From SAR202 cluster bacterium (lineage in GTDB: Bacteria; Chloroflexota; Dehalococcoidia; Lucifugimonadales; OSU-TB39), in NCBI GenBank assembly GCA_009392195.1, contig VFGY01000037.1:124001-188000 (forward strand): a DNA stretch of 64,000 nucleotides. The letters are read 5' to 3'. Positions within the stretch are counted from its first letter, which is position 1. Every line of letters starts with the position of its first letter. The notes beneath the pieces were generated by a model. That model made no database searches. It saw only the letters and a list, made by a program, of their open reading frames with translations, and was not told the origin of the DNA. Positions 17,782 through 27,421 of this stretch are shown here, piece by piece. The position numbers and the translations under genes are program-made.

Positions 17782-19059
17782 ATGCATACAAGAAAACGTT
17801 CAAAATCTAGTGGCGTCGCTATAATCGGTGGTGCAGTTTCACAATTTGGCCAATTTGAATCTTTCAATTCTAGAGACCTAGTGTATGAAGCTTTTACAGA
17901 AACAATTAAATCAGTTGACAAAGGAATCGATCTAGCTGAAATCGATGAACTTTTTATAGGCAATTTCACCAACGATTCATTCGAAGGGCAAGCACATCTT
18001 GGACATCTGATTGCTGATTGGCTGGGTTTAACACCTATACCTGCATCAAGAATAGAAGGAGCATGCGCTAGCGGGGGACTCGCATTTAGACAAGCTGTTA
18101 ATTCAATAAAGGCCGGAACTTCGGAAATAGCCGTTGTTATTGGAGTAGAAAAAATGGCTAATACTGAACTTAGCTTGGTGCAAGATTACCTCTCAAAAGC
18201 AGCGGACGTAAGTATTGAGGTTGATCAGGGATCATTTACATTTCCCGCTTTTTACGCAGTCATGGCTAGTGCGTACATGGAAAAATATAAAATGACCCGA
18301 AAACACTTAATGAAGGTTGCAATCAAAAACCATGATAATGCGAGTGTAAACCCAAAAGCCCAAATTAATCTTTCAATCAGACAAATAATGGAAAAAAAGA
18401 AGTCTCGATTAAATCAAACTGGTAATAACAAAGTAAATTGGGATGACGAATTTCAATTTCTATCAGATTTAAATCAAAATCCTTTGGTTAGTTCGCCACT
18501 ACACCTGTTTGACTGCGCTCCAATAACTGACGGTGCTGCTTGCTTAATAATTACAAAAGAAGAAATTGCCTCTAGATTTACTGATTCCTACGTTAATATA
18601 CTTGCCACGGAGCAAGCAAGCGCGGGCCCACTGTATAGCTGGGGTAATGATATAACATCAATTCCTTCTAGTAGGGATGCAGCAATAAAAGCATTTAATT
18701 CTGCTAACATAACTCCTAGCGACATTGATTTAGCCGAAGTACATGATTGTTTTACGCCTGCTGAAATCATGGCAATAGAAGATATCGGGTTTTTCCCAAA
18801 AGGGCAAGGCGGCCACGCTACTTTAGCAGGTGAAACTGAAAAAACAGGCGATTTACCTGTGAATATATCTGGCGGGTTAAAAGCCAAAGGACATCCAGTA
18901 GGTGCAACTGGCGTTGCTCAGATTGTTGAATTATGGTCTCAACTTTCAAATAAAGCCGGAACGAGGCAACTATCTAAAGAACGTCTGAATCTTGGATTAG
19001 CGCATAATGTGGGCGGCACTGGCGGCACATGCGTGATAAGCATACTAGAATCAAATTGA
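17782..19059 (+). CDS. Thiolase-family acetyl-CoA acetyltransferase (SCP2-type)
   Basis: 425 residues, thiolase fold. The nucleophile Cys is in EGACASGGLAFRQA (about residue 94), and the other active-site loops are EVHDCFTPAE, GGLKAKGHPVGATG (His) and AHNVGGTGGTCV (second Cys). It belongs to the nonspecific-lipid-transfer/SCP2-thiolase branch, which usually partners with a DUF35 protein; a free-standing DUF35 gene is at 7.3-7.7 kb. Substrate unknown: acyl-CoA degradation or branched acyl synthesis. ATG 17782. Confidence 0.9.
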   Translation: MHTRKRSKSSGVAIIGGAVSQFGQFESFNSRDLVYEAFTETIKSVDKGIDLAEIDELFIGNFTNDSFEGQAHLGHLIADWLGLTPIPASRIEGACASGGLAFRQAVNSIKAGTSEIAVVIGVEKMANTELSLVQDYLSKAADVSIEVDQGSFTFPAFYAVMASAYMEKYKMTRKHLMKVAIKNHDNASVNPKAQINLSIRQIMEKKKSRLNQTGNNKVNWDDEFQFLSDLNQNPLVSSPLHLFDCAPITDGAACLIITKEEIASRFTDSYVNILATEQASAGPLYSWGNDITSIPSSRDAAIKAFNSANITPSDIDLAEVHDCFTPAEIMAIEDIGFFPKGQGGHATLAGETEKTGDLPVNISGGLKAKGHPVGATGVAQIVELWSQLSNKAGTRQLSKERLNLGLAHNVGGTGGTCVISILESN

Positions 19060-19093
19060 ATTTGCCAATCCATACATAGGTATAGCAATATAG

Positions 19094-20227
19094 TTAATTG
19101 ATTAATTTTTCTCTTAATTTGCTTATAACTACGTCTAATTCTTCTTCATCTAAGTTTAGCGGTTCAATGCCCACTTCATCCGGATTACCTAATTGCCATA
19201 AGAAAATCCTAGGATTTTCATCTTCCATACTTTGCAAGACTTGATCTCTATTTAATCCTGTCCACTCTTTTGTAAAGGTGATCACTACAGTGGGAACCAA
19301 ATAGTCAAATTCGTCATGTCTTATATCTACTTTCAATCCCGGTACTTCTACAAAAGCATCCAAGACTTTTTCACACATCTTCTGGTATTTTCGCATCTGT
19401 TCATTTTCGTCCTCACTCAAAAAAATCCTAAGTGCCTCTACAAGCCCAACGATTTCTTCTTTTGCGACTTTCATTCCTCTTCCAATAAACTGATGCGGTG
19501 ATGCATTTGCATAGGCAGCCTCAACAAGCTCTTTCTTACCCAAAAGTATTCCTGTTCCTTGTGGCCCCCTTACGCCTTTACCTCCACTGAATTGAACAAG
19601 ATCCGCCCCTTGTTCAATATGTTTGGTTAAATTTGACCGCGGAGGCAAAGTAGAAGCAGCATCCACAATAACAGGAACATTATGAGAATGCGCAATTTCA
19701 ATAACAGTTTCAAGTGGCAATGCTCTTCTTGATACAAAGTTACAGTGAAGATATGCTACCGCAGCTGTATTCTCATTAATTGCATTTTCCAACATCCAAG
19801 GATGTACCCTAAGTGCATCTCCTATATCAACCAATTGTGCACCAGCTGCACGATAAAGCTGATCATAAGCGAATCTGTGACTTTTATGTATTATTATTTC
19901 ATTTTTCATTCCGGTAGTATCAGGGAGTTTAGCCATCTTCGCTGGATCAGAACCTGCAATACAAGCCGCTGCTTGCAATATCAATCCGCCTCCTGAACCC
20001 GACGTAATCATGGCAGCTTCTGCACCAATCATATTAGCAATTGCTTTACCGGCTTCAATGTTAAGTTCGTCAATGTTAACCATTACACTAGATGCTTTAT
20101 TCATAACATCATAGATTTCTGGTCTTAACTTGCTACCACCGTACATAGTAGTTGCACCTGAAGCAGTTATAGCTGGTCTTACCCCAAGTGATTCGTATAC
20201 TTCAGCCGCTTCTTTATTTATTGCCAT
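19094..20227 (-). CDS. SelA-like PLP-dependent enzyme
   Basis: 377 residues, fold-type I PLP enzyme of the SelA/DgaE group. It has GVRPAITASGATTMYGGS, TSGSGGGLILQAAAC, PVIVDAASTLPPRS and the PLP-Lys motif FSGGKGVRGPQGTG. Relatives include D-glucosaminate-6-phosphate ammonia-lyase and seryl-selenocysteinyl-tRNA synthase; it lacks the selenocysteine-specific N-terminal domain, and no selB is present, so an ammonia-lyase or racemase role on a sugar or amino acid is more likely. Monocistronic; converges on the thiolase. Confidence 0.85.
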   Translation of the reverse strand: MAINKEAAEVYESLGVRPAITASGATTMYGGSKLRPEIYDVMNKASSVMVNIDELNIEAGKAIANMIGAEAAMITSGSGGGLILQAAACIAGSDPAKMAKLPDTTGMKNEIIIHKSHRFAYDQLYRAAGAQLVDIGDALRVHPWMLENAINENTAAVAYLHCNFVSRRALPLETVIEIAHSHNVPVIVDAASTLPPRSNLTKHIEQGADLVQFSGGKGVRGPQGTGILLGKKELVEAAYANASPHQFIGRGMKVAKEEIVGLVEALRIFLSEDENEQMRKYQKMCEKVLDAFVEVPGLKVDIRHDEFDYLVPTVVITFTKEWTGLNRDQVLQSMEDENPRIFLWQLGNPDEVGIEPLNLDEEELDVVISKLREKLIN

Positions 20228-20359
20228 AAAAACTCCAATCTGAATTAATATTGCATGAGATTATAACACCAACCCATCAATTCCAAACGCTGTTTTTACG
20301 TCACAACGATTATAATTTAAAAATTTTCTTGAATACTTTACACTAACACTTGCTAGTGT

Positions 20360-21430
20360 TTATATTATTAACATTGCATCACCAAAACTATAAAACCTGT
20401 AATTCATTTCGACAGCTTTTCTATAACTTTCCCTTATAAATTTTGTGCCACTATTGGCTTCACCAAATTGCTCCGCAAAAGCACTTACTAACATTAATAG
20501 AGTTGAACGTGGCAAATGAAAGTTTGTAATTAATCCGTCGACTACTTGAAACTTATATCCAGGGTATATAAAAAGACCTGTTTCTCCCTCTAAAAACCCA
20601 TTGCTTGGAGATTCTTGATCAAACTTTAATTCTCTGGACTTAGCTAAATGCTCCAATACTCTAACGGTCGTTGTTCCTATGCATATAACTCTTCTACCTT
20701 GATTCTTTGCATTTACAATCGCTTTTATTGTTGAATTATCAATTCGATATTTTTCGTGGTGCATCTTATGTTCATTTAATTGATTAACCCTAACTGGCTG
20801 AAAGGTGCCTGGACCAATATTAAGTGTTAAGTAAACCATCTCTATCTGTTTATCTCTAATTTCAACCATTAATTCGTCAGTGAAATGAAGTCCAGCAGTT
20901 GGTGCGGCTATACTCCCTAGTTTTCTTGAATAAACAGTTTGATATTTTTCTTCATCATCTAATGGGTTTTTGATGTAAGGAGGAAAAGGCATCGTTCCAT
21001 CTGATTGTAAGTCCAACTCTTTATCAAATTTAATGCACCTGTATTCACCTTCATATATTTGATTAACCACTCCTTTAATACGTCTTTTTTGACCAATTAA
21101 TTCTATTTCTGTACCTAGTTTAAATTTTTTTGCAGGCTTACAAATGATTTTCCATTCCAGAATGGAAATTTTCTCTACAAGTAAAACTTCTAATTTAGAT
21201 TCAGAAGCACCTGAAAAAAATCCATATAACCTGGCCTTCAATACACGTGTGTCGTTAAAAACTAGCAAGTCATCTTGAGTGAAATATTCTTTTACATCCC
21301 AAAATTTCTTGTGCTCAACTACCTGTGATATTCGATCTAAAACCATTAACCGTGAAGAGTGGCGTGGCTCAACTGGCGTATTTGCTATCAAATTTGAAGG
21401 TAGAAAGTAATCAAAGCAATCTATATTCAT
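20360..21430 (-). CDS. queA: S-adenosylmethionine:tRNA ribosyltransferase-isomerase
   Basis: Makes epoxyqueuosine in the anticodon wobble position of GUN tRNAs by adding the ribosyl of SAM to preQ1. 356 residues, full length. Diagnostic runs: DYFLPSNLIANTPVEPRHSSRLMV, FNDTRVLKARL, GSIAAPTAGLHFTDEL, NIGPGTFQPV and TNFHLPRSTLLMLVSAF. ATG at 21428-21430, 21 nt after folD, so the two form an operon. No other queuosine gene (tgt, queG) is in the window. Confidence 0.97.
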   Translation of the reverse strand: MNIDCFDYFLPSNLIANTPVEPRHSSRLMVLDRISQVVEHKKFWDVKEYFTQDDLLVFNDTRVLKARLYGFFSGASESKLEVLLVEKISILEWKIICKPAKKFKLGTEIELIGQKRRIKGVVNQIYEGEYRCIKFDKELDLQSDGTMPFPPYIKNPLDDEEKYQTVYSRKLGSIAAPTAGLHFTDELMVEIRDKQIEMVYLTLNIGPGTFQPVRVNQLNEHKMHHEKYRIDNSTIKAIVNAKNQGRRVICIGTTTVRVLEHLAKSRELKFDQESPSNGFLEGETGLFIYPGYKFQVVDGLITNFHLPRSTLLMLVSAFAEQFGEANSGTKFIRESYRKAVEMNYRFYSFGDAMLII

Positions 21431-21451
21431 TAATATATGTGCCTAACTAAG

Positions 21452-22345
21452 TTAATCAAAAACTAGATTTTTCCGTTTAGCGGACTCAAGTGTGTTTTTT
21501 AAAAGCATTGCTATTGTCATAGGACCAACTCCTCCGGGAACCGGAGTAATTGCAGATGCAATCTTCTTAACATTTTCGAAGTCCACATCTCCTACTAACC
21601 TATATCCTGATTTGCGAGTTGCATCCTGGATACGATTTGTACCTACATCAATTATGACAGCTCCTTTTTTCACCATATCTGCTTTAATGAAATTTTGTTG
21701 CCCTACAGCTACAATAAGGACATCTGCTTGCTTAGTGATGTTTCGAATATTTTCAGTCCTGCTATGACACATGGTAACAGTCGCATTTGCATTTTTGTTA
21801 CGCTGTATTAATAGTAAGCCTAGTGGTTTACCGACTATTTCACTTCTCCCACATATTACTACGTGTTTACCAACTACTTCTATACCACTTTCACTCAATA
21901 TATATTGGACTCCGGCTGGCGTAGCGGGAACAAACCTAGGCTGCCCTTTGACTAAAAGCCCTACATTATACGGATGAAGTCCATCAACATCCTTGTCTGG
22001 GTTAATTACATTAATTATTTTTTCTTGATCAATATGTGCTGGTAGGGGCAATTGCACCAATATTCCATCTATTTTGACATCTTCACTTAATTTACGAACA
22101 TACTCTTCCAATTCTTTTTGGGTTGTGGATTCAGGAAGATAATAGTCTAAGGCTTCCATTCCCACACTTGTTGCTGATTTTTTCTTATTTCTAACATAGA
22201 CTTTAGATGCTGGATCTTCTCCAACCAAAACCGCAGCTAGTCCCGGAACAAATCCAGAATTGGTTTTTTTTATTAAATTTATTTCTTCAGCCACAGATTT
22301 TGTCAATTTATCTGCAATAGCTTTACCATCAATTATAGTAGACAT
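21452..22345 (-). CDS. folD: Bifunctional methylene-THF dehydrogenase/cyclohydrolase
   Basis: Interconverts 5,10-methylene-, methenyl- and 10-formyl-THF, feeding PanB, ThyX and the MTHFR gene next door. 297 residues. Motifs: LVGEDPASKVYVRNKKKS (catalytic Lys in KVYVRNKKK), QLPLPAHID, DKDVDGLHPYNVG, VICGRSEIVGKPLGLLL and TPVPGGVGPMTIAML. ATG 22343-22345. Divergent from the MTHFR gene; the shared gap carries a 12-bp inverted repeat. Confidence 0.97.
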   Translation of the reverse strand: MSTIIDGKAIADKLTKSVAEEINLIKKTNSGFVPGLAAVLVGEDPASKVYVRNKKKSATSVGMEALDYYLPESTTQKELEEYVRKLSEDVKIDGILVQLPLPAHIDQEKIINVINPDKDVDGLHPYNVGLLVKGQPRFVPATPAGVQYILSESGIEVVGKHVVICGRSEIVGKPLGLLLIQRNKNANATVTMCHSRTENIRNITKQADVLIVAVGQQNFIKADMVKKGAVIIDVGTNRIQDATRKSGYRLVGDVDFENVKKIASAITPVPGGVGPMTIAMLLKNTLESAKRKNLVFD

Positions 22346-22399
22346 TATTTTTTCCTCAGCACAATATACATTACTAACCTATTAAACTACACTATACAA

Positions 22400-22433
22400 A
22401 TTAATATTCTTTATCTTGTATAAGAATATTAAT
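22400..22433. repeat. 12-bp inverted repeat in folD/MTHFR divergent promoter
   Basis: Perfect arms ATTAATATTCTT (22400-22411) and AAGAATATTAAT (22422-22433) with a 10-nt spacer. The right arm abuts a TATAAT (22433-22438) oriented toward the MTHFR gene, so a protein bound here could block that promoter. It could also be a chance AT-rich palindrome. Confidence 0.45.
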
Positions 22434-22491
22434 ATAATGTTCGAAATAAAGCGTTCATGGAAATCTATAAATTAATCGGAGAAATTAACCT

Positions 22492-23373
22492 TTGAGTAAA
22501 CTTTCAACCAAATTAAAATCCGGAAAATTCGCAGTAACATGTGAACTAAATCCTCCCAAAGGCACTGATTTAGAAAAACTATTCAAAAAAGCCGATATGT
22601 TAAAAGACCGAGTAGTAGCCATCAACATTACAGATTCGGCAGGTTCGAATATGACTATGGCACCTATTGCAGTATCACATTTTTTAAACCATAGAGGGAT
22701 TGAACCAATATTGCAAATCACAGGTAGGGATAGAAATAGGATAGCAATCCAGGCAGATTTGATTGCTGCTAGTGCTCTAGGAATAACCAATATTTTGACA
22801 ATGAGCGGTGACCCACCTCAACACGGGGATCATCCAGAAGCTAAACCTGTGTTTGACCTGAATTCAACACAAGTATTAGATGCAATGAAGTCTATGCAGG
22901 GAGGAAAAGATCTCGGGGAAAACGTTCTAGAAGGTAATCCCGAATTCTTTAGAGGCGCTGTAGTAAATCCTGGAGCCAAAGACCTTGAGAGTGAATTTGC
23001 CAAAATGGAAGAAAAGGTTTCAAGCGGAGCTCAATTCTTCCAAACACAGGCGATATTTGAACCTGATGCTTTGGAAGAATTTATGGTAACAGCAAAAAAG
23101 TTTGATGTTCCAATTCTTGCCGGAATAATTGTTCTTAAATCCACCAAAATGGCAAATTATTTGAACTCATACCTGCCAGGAATATCAATACCAGATAATA
23201 TTATTAAAAGTCTTGATTTAAACGATAGAGAAGCCATCAAAAAAGAAAGTGTTTCCATCACTTCAAATATCATAAAGGAAATTCAAGGAATGTGTGACGG
23301 GGTACATGTTATGGCTATCGGGTGGGAAAATACAATTCCTGATATCCTCGACCAGTCAAATATAAGAAATTAA
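22492..23373 (+). CDS. Methylenetetrahydrofolate reductase-like protein
   Basis: 293 residues, MTHFR TIM barrel. It starts KFAVTCELNPPKGTDLEKL (the catalytic Glu in CELNPP), then ITDSAGSNMTMAP, QITGRDRNRIAIQADL, LTMSGDPP, and SSGAQFFQTQAIFEP. It makes 5-methyl-THF from methylene-THF, the methyl donor that the corrinoid operon at 37-41 kb could use. TTG start at 22492-22494 with GGAG upstream (in ATCGGAGAAATTAACC). First of a run with acpS, nnr and ubiE/menG. Confidence 0.93.
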   Translation: MSKLSTKLKSGKFAVTCELNPPKGTDLEKLFKKADMLKDRVVAINITDSAGSNMTMAPIAVSHFLNHRGIEPILQITGRDRNRIAIQADLIAASALGITNILTMSGDPPQHGDHPEAKPVFDLNSTQVLDAMKSMQGGKDLGENVLEGNPEFFRGAVVNPGAKDLESEFAKMEEKVSSGAQFFQTQAIFEPDALEEFMVTAKKFDVPILAGIIVLKSTKMANYLNSYLPGISIPDNIIKSLDLNDREAIKKESVSITSNIIKEIQGMCDGVHVMAIGWENTIPDILDQSNIRN

Positions 23374-23399
23374 AGGCCCAGCGTATCACATAAGTTATT

Positions 23400-23771
23400 A
23401 TGCTAGTCACTGGCGTAGATGTAATTGAAATTGAACGTATAAGCAGAATACTAGACCAATATAAATCTAGGTTTTTGAACAAAATATATACACCTCGAGA
23501 ATTGATTTATTGCAACAATAGGGCTAACCAACTTTCTACTCGATTCGCAGCTAAAGAAGCTGTGATGAAAGCACTGGGGACAGGCACAACGGTCAATTGG
23601 AAAGATATAGAAGTAACTAGAAATCCTGGTGAGGCCCCTCAAATATTATTGCACGGAAAGGCAAAAATGCATGCTGCTAAAAATAACATAACGAACTTAA
23701 GCGTTTCACTGTCTCATTCAAGAGAATTTGCTATAGCTGTAGTAGTAGGGGAAATACATAAGCAAGCATGA
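23400..23771 (+). CDS. acpS: Holo-[acyl-carrier-protein] synthase
   Basis: Transfers phosphopantetheine from CoA to acyl carrier protein. 123 residues. GVDVIEIERISRIL holds the metal-binding Asp, and RFAAKEAVMKALGTG the second acidic residue; SLSHSREFAIAVVV closes the fold. Its stop overlaps the start of nnr by 4 nt (ATGA). The acpS-nnr pair is common in bacteria. CoA for it ultimately needs the pantothenate genes at 13-17 kb. Confidence 0.97.
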   Translation: MLVTGVDVIEIERISRILDQYKSRFLNKIYTPRELIYCNNRANQLSTRFAAKEAVMKALGTGTTVNWKDIEVTRNPGEAPQILLHGKAKMHAAKNNITNLSVSLSHSREFAIAVVVGEIHKQA

Positions 23772-25327
23772 AGATAGTAACTTCACAACAAATGATAAAA
23801 ATAGAAAATCAAGCTGCTACTCAGGGTATATCTCAGCAAGAATTGATGGAAAATGCAGGTTTATGTATAGCAAGAAAGATAAGATTACTTTTGGGAAATT
23901 TAGCTCCTAACCACATCCTTGCTTTAATCGGTTCTGGCAACAATGGAGGTGATGGGTTAATTGCAGCTAAATATCTTAAAATGTGGGGCGCAGAAGTCAC
24001 TGTTTATTTGTGCTCTACCAGAAAAATCTCCTATCCGAAACTAACTACTCTAGAAAATTTAGGAGTGCAAATCAAGCACTTCATTACTGATTCACAGCTA
24101 ACGGATTTAAAATTGACAATATCAAAATCCACAATCCTTCTCGATGGAATAATGGGGACGGGATTATCTAGGCCAATTGACGGTAAATTGGCAGCAATAT
24201 TTAAGTTATTTAAATCAACATATAACCAAAACGTTTACAGAATATCGATTGACGTTCCGTCAGGACTTAATCCTGATACAGGAAATGCAGATGATTTGAG
24301 TATCAAGTCTGATTTGACATTAACCCTTGGTTATCCTAAGCTCGGACTTTATTTAAATCAAGGTACAACGCTAACAGACCAAGTGGAGGTTTTAGATATC
24401 GGAATTCCAGATGACATCATTCCAAATTCCAAAATCAATTTGACAACTGGGTCTTGGGTTAAAAATGTCCTTCCCGATAGGCCGAAAAATGCCCACAAGG
24501 GTACGTTTGGCAAAACCTTAATCATTGGCGGGTCAAAATTCTATTCAGGTGCACCTTATCTATCAGCAATAGCCGCCGCAAGGTCTGGGGCTGGATTGGT
24601 GACTCTAGCAGTAACATCCGAGGTTCAAAAATCCATATCTTCATTAACTCCAATCCCAACATACTTGCCTTTATCAGATTTCTCTAACGACACTAATAGA
24701 AATCAAAATATCGAAACAGTTTTTAATAATATAACCAAATATAAGTCTGTTTTGATTGGCCCAGGGTTAGGAGCAGACTTTGATACGCAAATGTTTTTGC
24801 AGCAGATGTTAGATAAAAAACAATTGCTTCCACCCACAATATTAGATGCAGATGCAATTAATATTTTGAGTAAATCTACTGGGAAAACATGGTGGTCTAA
24901 TTTACCTAAGGAAACAATATTAACTCCACACTTAGCAGAATTTTCTAGATTAACTAATTTATCAATTAGCAAGATAAACTCAAACAAAATACCGCTCGCC
25001 TCTAAAATCGCAATTGAATCTCAAACTATTATTATCCTCAAAGGCCCAAACACCATCGTAGCTTTACCCACAGGATCAATTTTTGTAAGTCCATTTGCTA
25101 ATCCATCTTTAGCCACGGCTGGCACGGGAGATGTTTTGGCAGGGATAATTGCAGGATTTTTGGCTCAAGGGCTTTCAGTGCAATCAGCTTCAGTATTAGC
25201 TGTTTTTGTTCATGGCCAATCTGGAAAATATGTCAATTGCAAATTCGGGGATCAGGGATCATTAGCGAATGACCTACTAGAGTATATTCCCGAAACCATC
25301 AATTACATTCGTAACTACAATTGTTAA
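23768..25327 (+). CDS. nnr: Bifunctional NAD(P)H-hydrate epimerase / ADP-dependent dehydratase
   Basis: Repairs damaged NAD(P)HX. 519 residues. N-terminal epimerase (YjeF_N) with ALIGSGNNGGDGLIAAKYL and LDGIMGTGLSRPIDG; the C-terminal dehydratase (YjeF_C, ribokinase fold) has HKGTFGKTLIIGGSKFYSGA, LDADAINIL, LTPHLAEFSRL and the catalytic ATAGTGDVLAG. Length and both domains are as expected for the fused form. Coupled to acpS by a 4-nt overlap. Confidence 0.96.
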   Translation: MKIVTSQQMIKIENQAATQGISQQELMENAGLCIARKIRLLLGNLAPNHILALIGSGNNGGDGLIAAKYLKMWGAEVTVYLCSTRKISYPKLTTLENLGVQIKHFITDSQLTDLKLTISKSTILLDGIMGTGLSRPIDGKLAAIFKLFKSTYNQNVYRISIDVPSGLNPDTGNADDLSIKSDLTLTLGYPKLGLYLNQGTTLTDQVEVLDIGIPDDIIPNSKINLTTGSWVKNVLPDRPKNAHKGTFGKTLIIGGSKFYSGAPYLSAIAAARSGAGLVTLAVTSEVQKSISSLTPIPTYLPLSDFSNDTNRNQNIETVFNNITKYKSVLIGPGLGADFDTQMFLQQMLDKKQLLPPTILDADAINILSKSTGKTWWSNLPKETILTPHLAEFSRLTNLSISKINSNKIPLASKIAIESQTIIILKGPNTIVALPTGSIFVSPFANPSLATAGTGDVLAGIIAGFLAQGLSVQSASVLAVFVHGQSGKYVNCKFGDQGSLANDLLEYIPETINYIRNYNC

Positions 25328-25346
25328 TAATTATCGAGGGATTGAT

Positions 25347-26078
25347 TTGGCACAACTAAAAGGTAGTGATAGAAGTCGGTATGTCTCCAAAATGTTTGCA
25401 GCAATTGCAAAAAGATACGATCTGCTAAACACAATAATAAGCATGGGGCAACATTGGATATGGAGAAGGAAAACAATTTCTATAGGTACAACCGGTATTT
25501 CTGGCCGAGGGCTAGATATAGCCACAGGCACGGGAGATATGGCCATTCTTTTATCGAAAAATCCTCAGTTAACTTCAATAATTGGACTAGATTTTACTCC
25601 AGAAATGATTTCGATTGCCCACAAAAAATCAAAACGGGTTAACAATAAATTAACCTACCTAGTTGCTGATTCGCACAACTTACCTTTCCCTCCATCAACA
25701 TTTAATTTAGTAACCATCGCTTTTGGAATTAGAAATTTCATCGACATCAATAAAGCCCTGAACGAAATAAACCAAATTCTTTGCCAAGGAGGAAAAATTA
25801 CAATACTGGAAATTGTAAAAAACCCATCCGAATCCACTTTAACAAAATTATTTAGTTATTATTTCAAAAATATTGTTCCTATATTTGGTTTAATTTTTGC
25901 AGGTAACAAAAGCGCATACAAATATCTTCCTGAATCTGTCAGCAGTTTTATCACATCTGATCAGATTGAAAATTTGTTGCAACAATCAGGTTTCACTAAC
26001 ATAACAACTCAAAAAATGTCATTTGGTTCTGTGGCCATAATTTCAGGAGAAAAATCAACCCTTAGTGGCAAACCTTAA
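25347..26078 (+). CDS. ubiE: Demethylmenaquinone/ubiquinone C-methyltransferase
   Basis: SAM-dependent methylation of the quinone ring, needed for respiratory quinone. 243 residues. YVSKMFAAIAKRYDLLNTIISMGQHWIWRR is the typical opening (given here only as family landmark YDLLN...GQHW), then the SAM site LDIATGTGDMA, GLDFTPEMI, and FGIRNF with the quinone-family C-terminal PESVSSF. TTG start at 25347-25349. Which quinone is methylated (mena- or ubi-) cannot be told; other menaquinone genes are not in view. Confidence 0.93.
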   Translation: MAQLKGSDRSRYVSKMFAAIAKRYDLLNTIISMGQHWIWRRKTISIGTTGISGRGLDIATGTGDMAILLSKNPQLTSIIGLDFTPEMISIAHKKSKRVNNKLTYLVADSHNLPFPPSTFNLVTIAFGIRNFIDINKALNEINQILCQGGKITILEIVKNPSESTLTKLFSYYFKNIVPIFGLIFAGNKSAYKYLPESVSSFITSDQIENLLQQSGFTNITTQKMSFGSVAIISGEKSTLSGKP

Positions 26079-26098
26079 ATTTCCAACTAATAGCTAAA

Positions 26099-27187
26099 TT
26101 AAAATAGAGGGTCTATTTCTAAACTTGAAGCTGTTTTGTTAATAAAGTCCACAACCTCTTTGTGCAAAGGAATCCCATTGACCAATCTATCATTTTCATC
26201 CTCAAATTCTGGCAAACCAGGATACAAAACTTGTTCGAACCCAGGAGCAGGTTTAGAGTTAACCAATTTACTCAACATATCATCCATATTTGTCTTAAAT
26301 TCGCCTATATCAGTAAAAGCAGATATGTCATAAGCAGCAAAAAAATGCTTACTTACAGCTTCATGGCCTTCTAACATACTAGGAATACCACCAGACATGA
26401 GGGAACACATTATTTCAGCTACTAAAGACAATCCATACCCCTTGTGTGAACCTATTTCCCTAGTACCGCCAAGTGGTAATAATGGAGGAATATCAATATG
26501 ATCAGCTAATTTAGATTCTTCCATTACAGGAGAACCGTTTTGGTCAGCTACCCAGCCGGGCATTAATTTTTTACCACTTCTTTGAGCTAATCTAATCTTA
26601 TTCCCTGCAACCGAACATGTTGCTACATCAAACAAAAATGTTGGCTTGCTATTTGTAGGAGCGGCCACTGCAATCGGATTTGTTCCCAATAAAGGCTCGG
26701 ATGAAAAAGTTGGAACAACTCTCATACCCCCGGTGGTCATACACATCCCTAGCATATCTTGCTTGGCAGCAATCAAAGCATGGTGACCAATAGCCCCAGA
26801 GTGACCAGCGTTTCTCATAGTCACAATACCAACACCTACTTTCTTCGCTTTTTCGATAGCGATATTCATTGCCTTTGGACCTAAAATTACAGCTAATCCA
26901 GTATCAGCATCTACAGTAGCAGTTGATGGTGACTCCTTTACAATTTTCCAATCAGCTCTTGGTTTAATTATTTGACTCTCATAATAACTAATATATTCTT
27001 TCAACATATTAGAAACTCCATGACTTTCTACACCCCTCAAATCAGAGTCTACTAATACTTCAGATGCAATAGTTGCATCCTCAGTAGTCTCACCCATTTT
27101 TTGGAATATTTGTTTAACAGTTTCTCTCAAATCAACATGGTTTACCCGAACTTGGTCTTTAATTGGTACTTTAAAACGTTCTAACAT
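26099..27187 (-). CDS. Malate/L-lactate/ureidoglycolate dehydrogenase family (Ldh2)
   Basis: 362 residues from the ATG at 27185-27187 with GGAG seven bases upstream; a 29-residue upstream extension is not family-like, so I rejected it. NAD(P)-dependent Ldh2-type dehydrogenase with ESHGVSNML, RNAGHSGAIGHHA (active-site His), PLLGTNPIAVAAPT and EIGSHKGYGLSLVAEIM. Members oxidise malate, 2,3-diketogulonate, ureidoglycolate or sulfolactate, so the substrate is open. Converges on ubiE with a 20-nt gap. Confidence 0.9.
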   Translation of the reverse strand: MLERFKVPIKDQVRVNHVDLRETVKQIFQKMGETTEDATIASEVLVDSDLRGVESHGVSNMLKEYISYYESQIIKPRADWKIVKESPSTATVDADTGLAVILGPKAMNIAIEKAKKVGVGIVTMRNAGHSGAIGHHALIAAKQDMLGMCMTTGGMRVVPTFSSEPLLGTNPIAVAAPTNSKPTFLFDVATCSVAGNKIRLAQRSGKKLMPGWVADQNGSPVMEESKLADHIDIPPLLPLGGTREIGSHKGYGLSLVAEIMCSLMSGGIPSMLEGHEAVSKHFFAAYDISAFTDIGEFKTNMDDMLSKLVNSKPAPGFEQVLYPGLPEFEDENDRLVNGIPLHKEVVDFINKTASSLEIDPLF

Positions 27188-27421
27188 GAGCTTTCTCCTG
27201 CAATGAATTTTTGAATTATAGATTTGTATTAAATATAACTCTAGTTCATATACCTTAAATTTATTAATATACAAAGCTCAGATATACTTAAATTTTTCTT
27301 TATTGAAATTTAGTATACAGAAGCCTAGGCTAAACCGTTGGCTTGTGATAACTTATTACCTAATAGGACATGCATAAGCGGTCCAAAATCTCTCTCAACT
27401 ACAGTAGTGTGGAGAAGCGAA

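Noticed and set aside
27188-27274. 29-residue N-terminal extension of the Ldh2-type dehydrogenase
   Set aside because: Not family-like, and the ATG at 27187 has a well-spaced GGAG.
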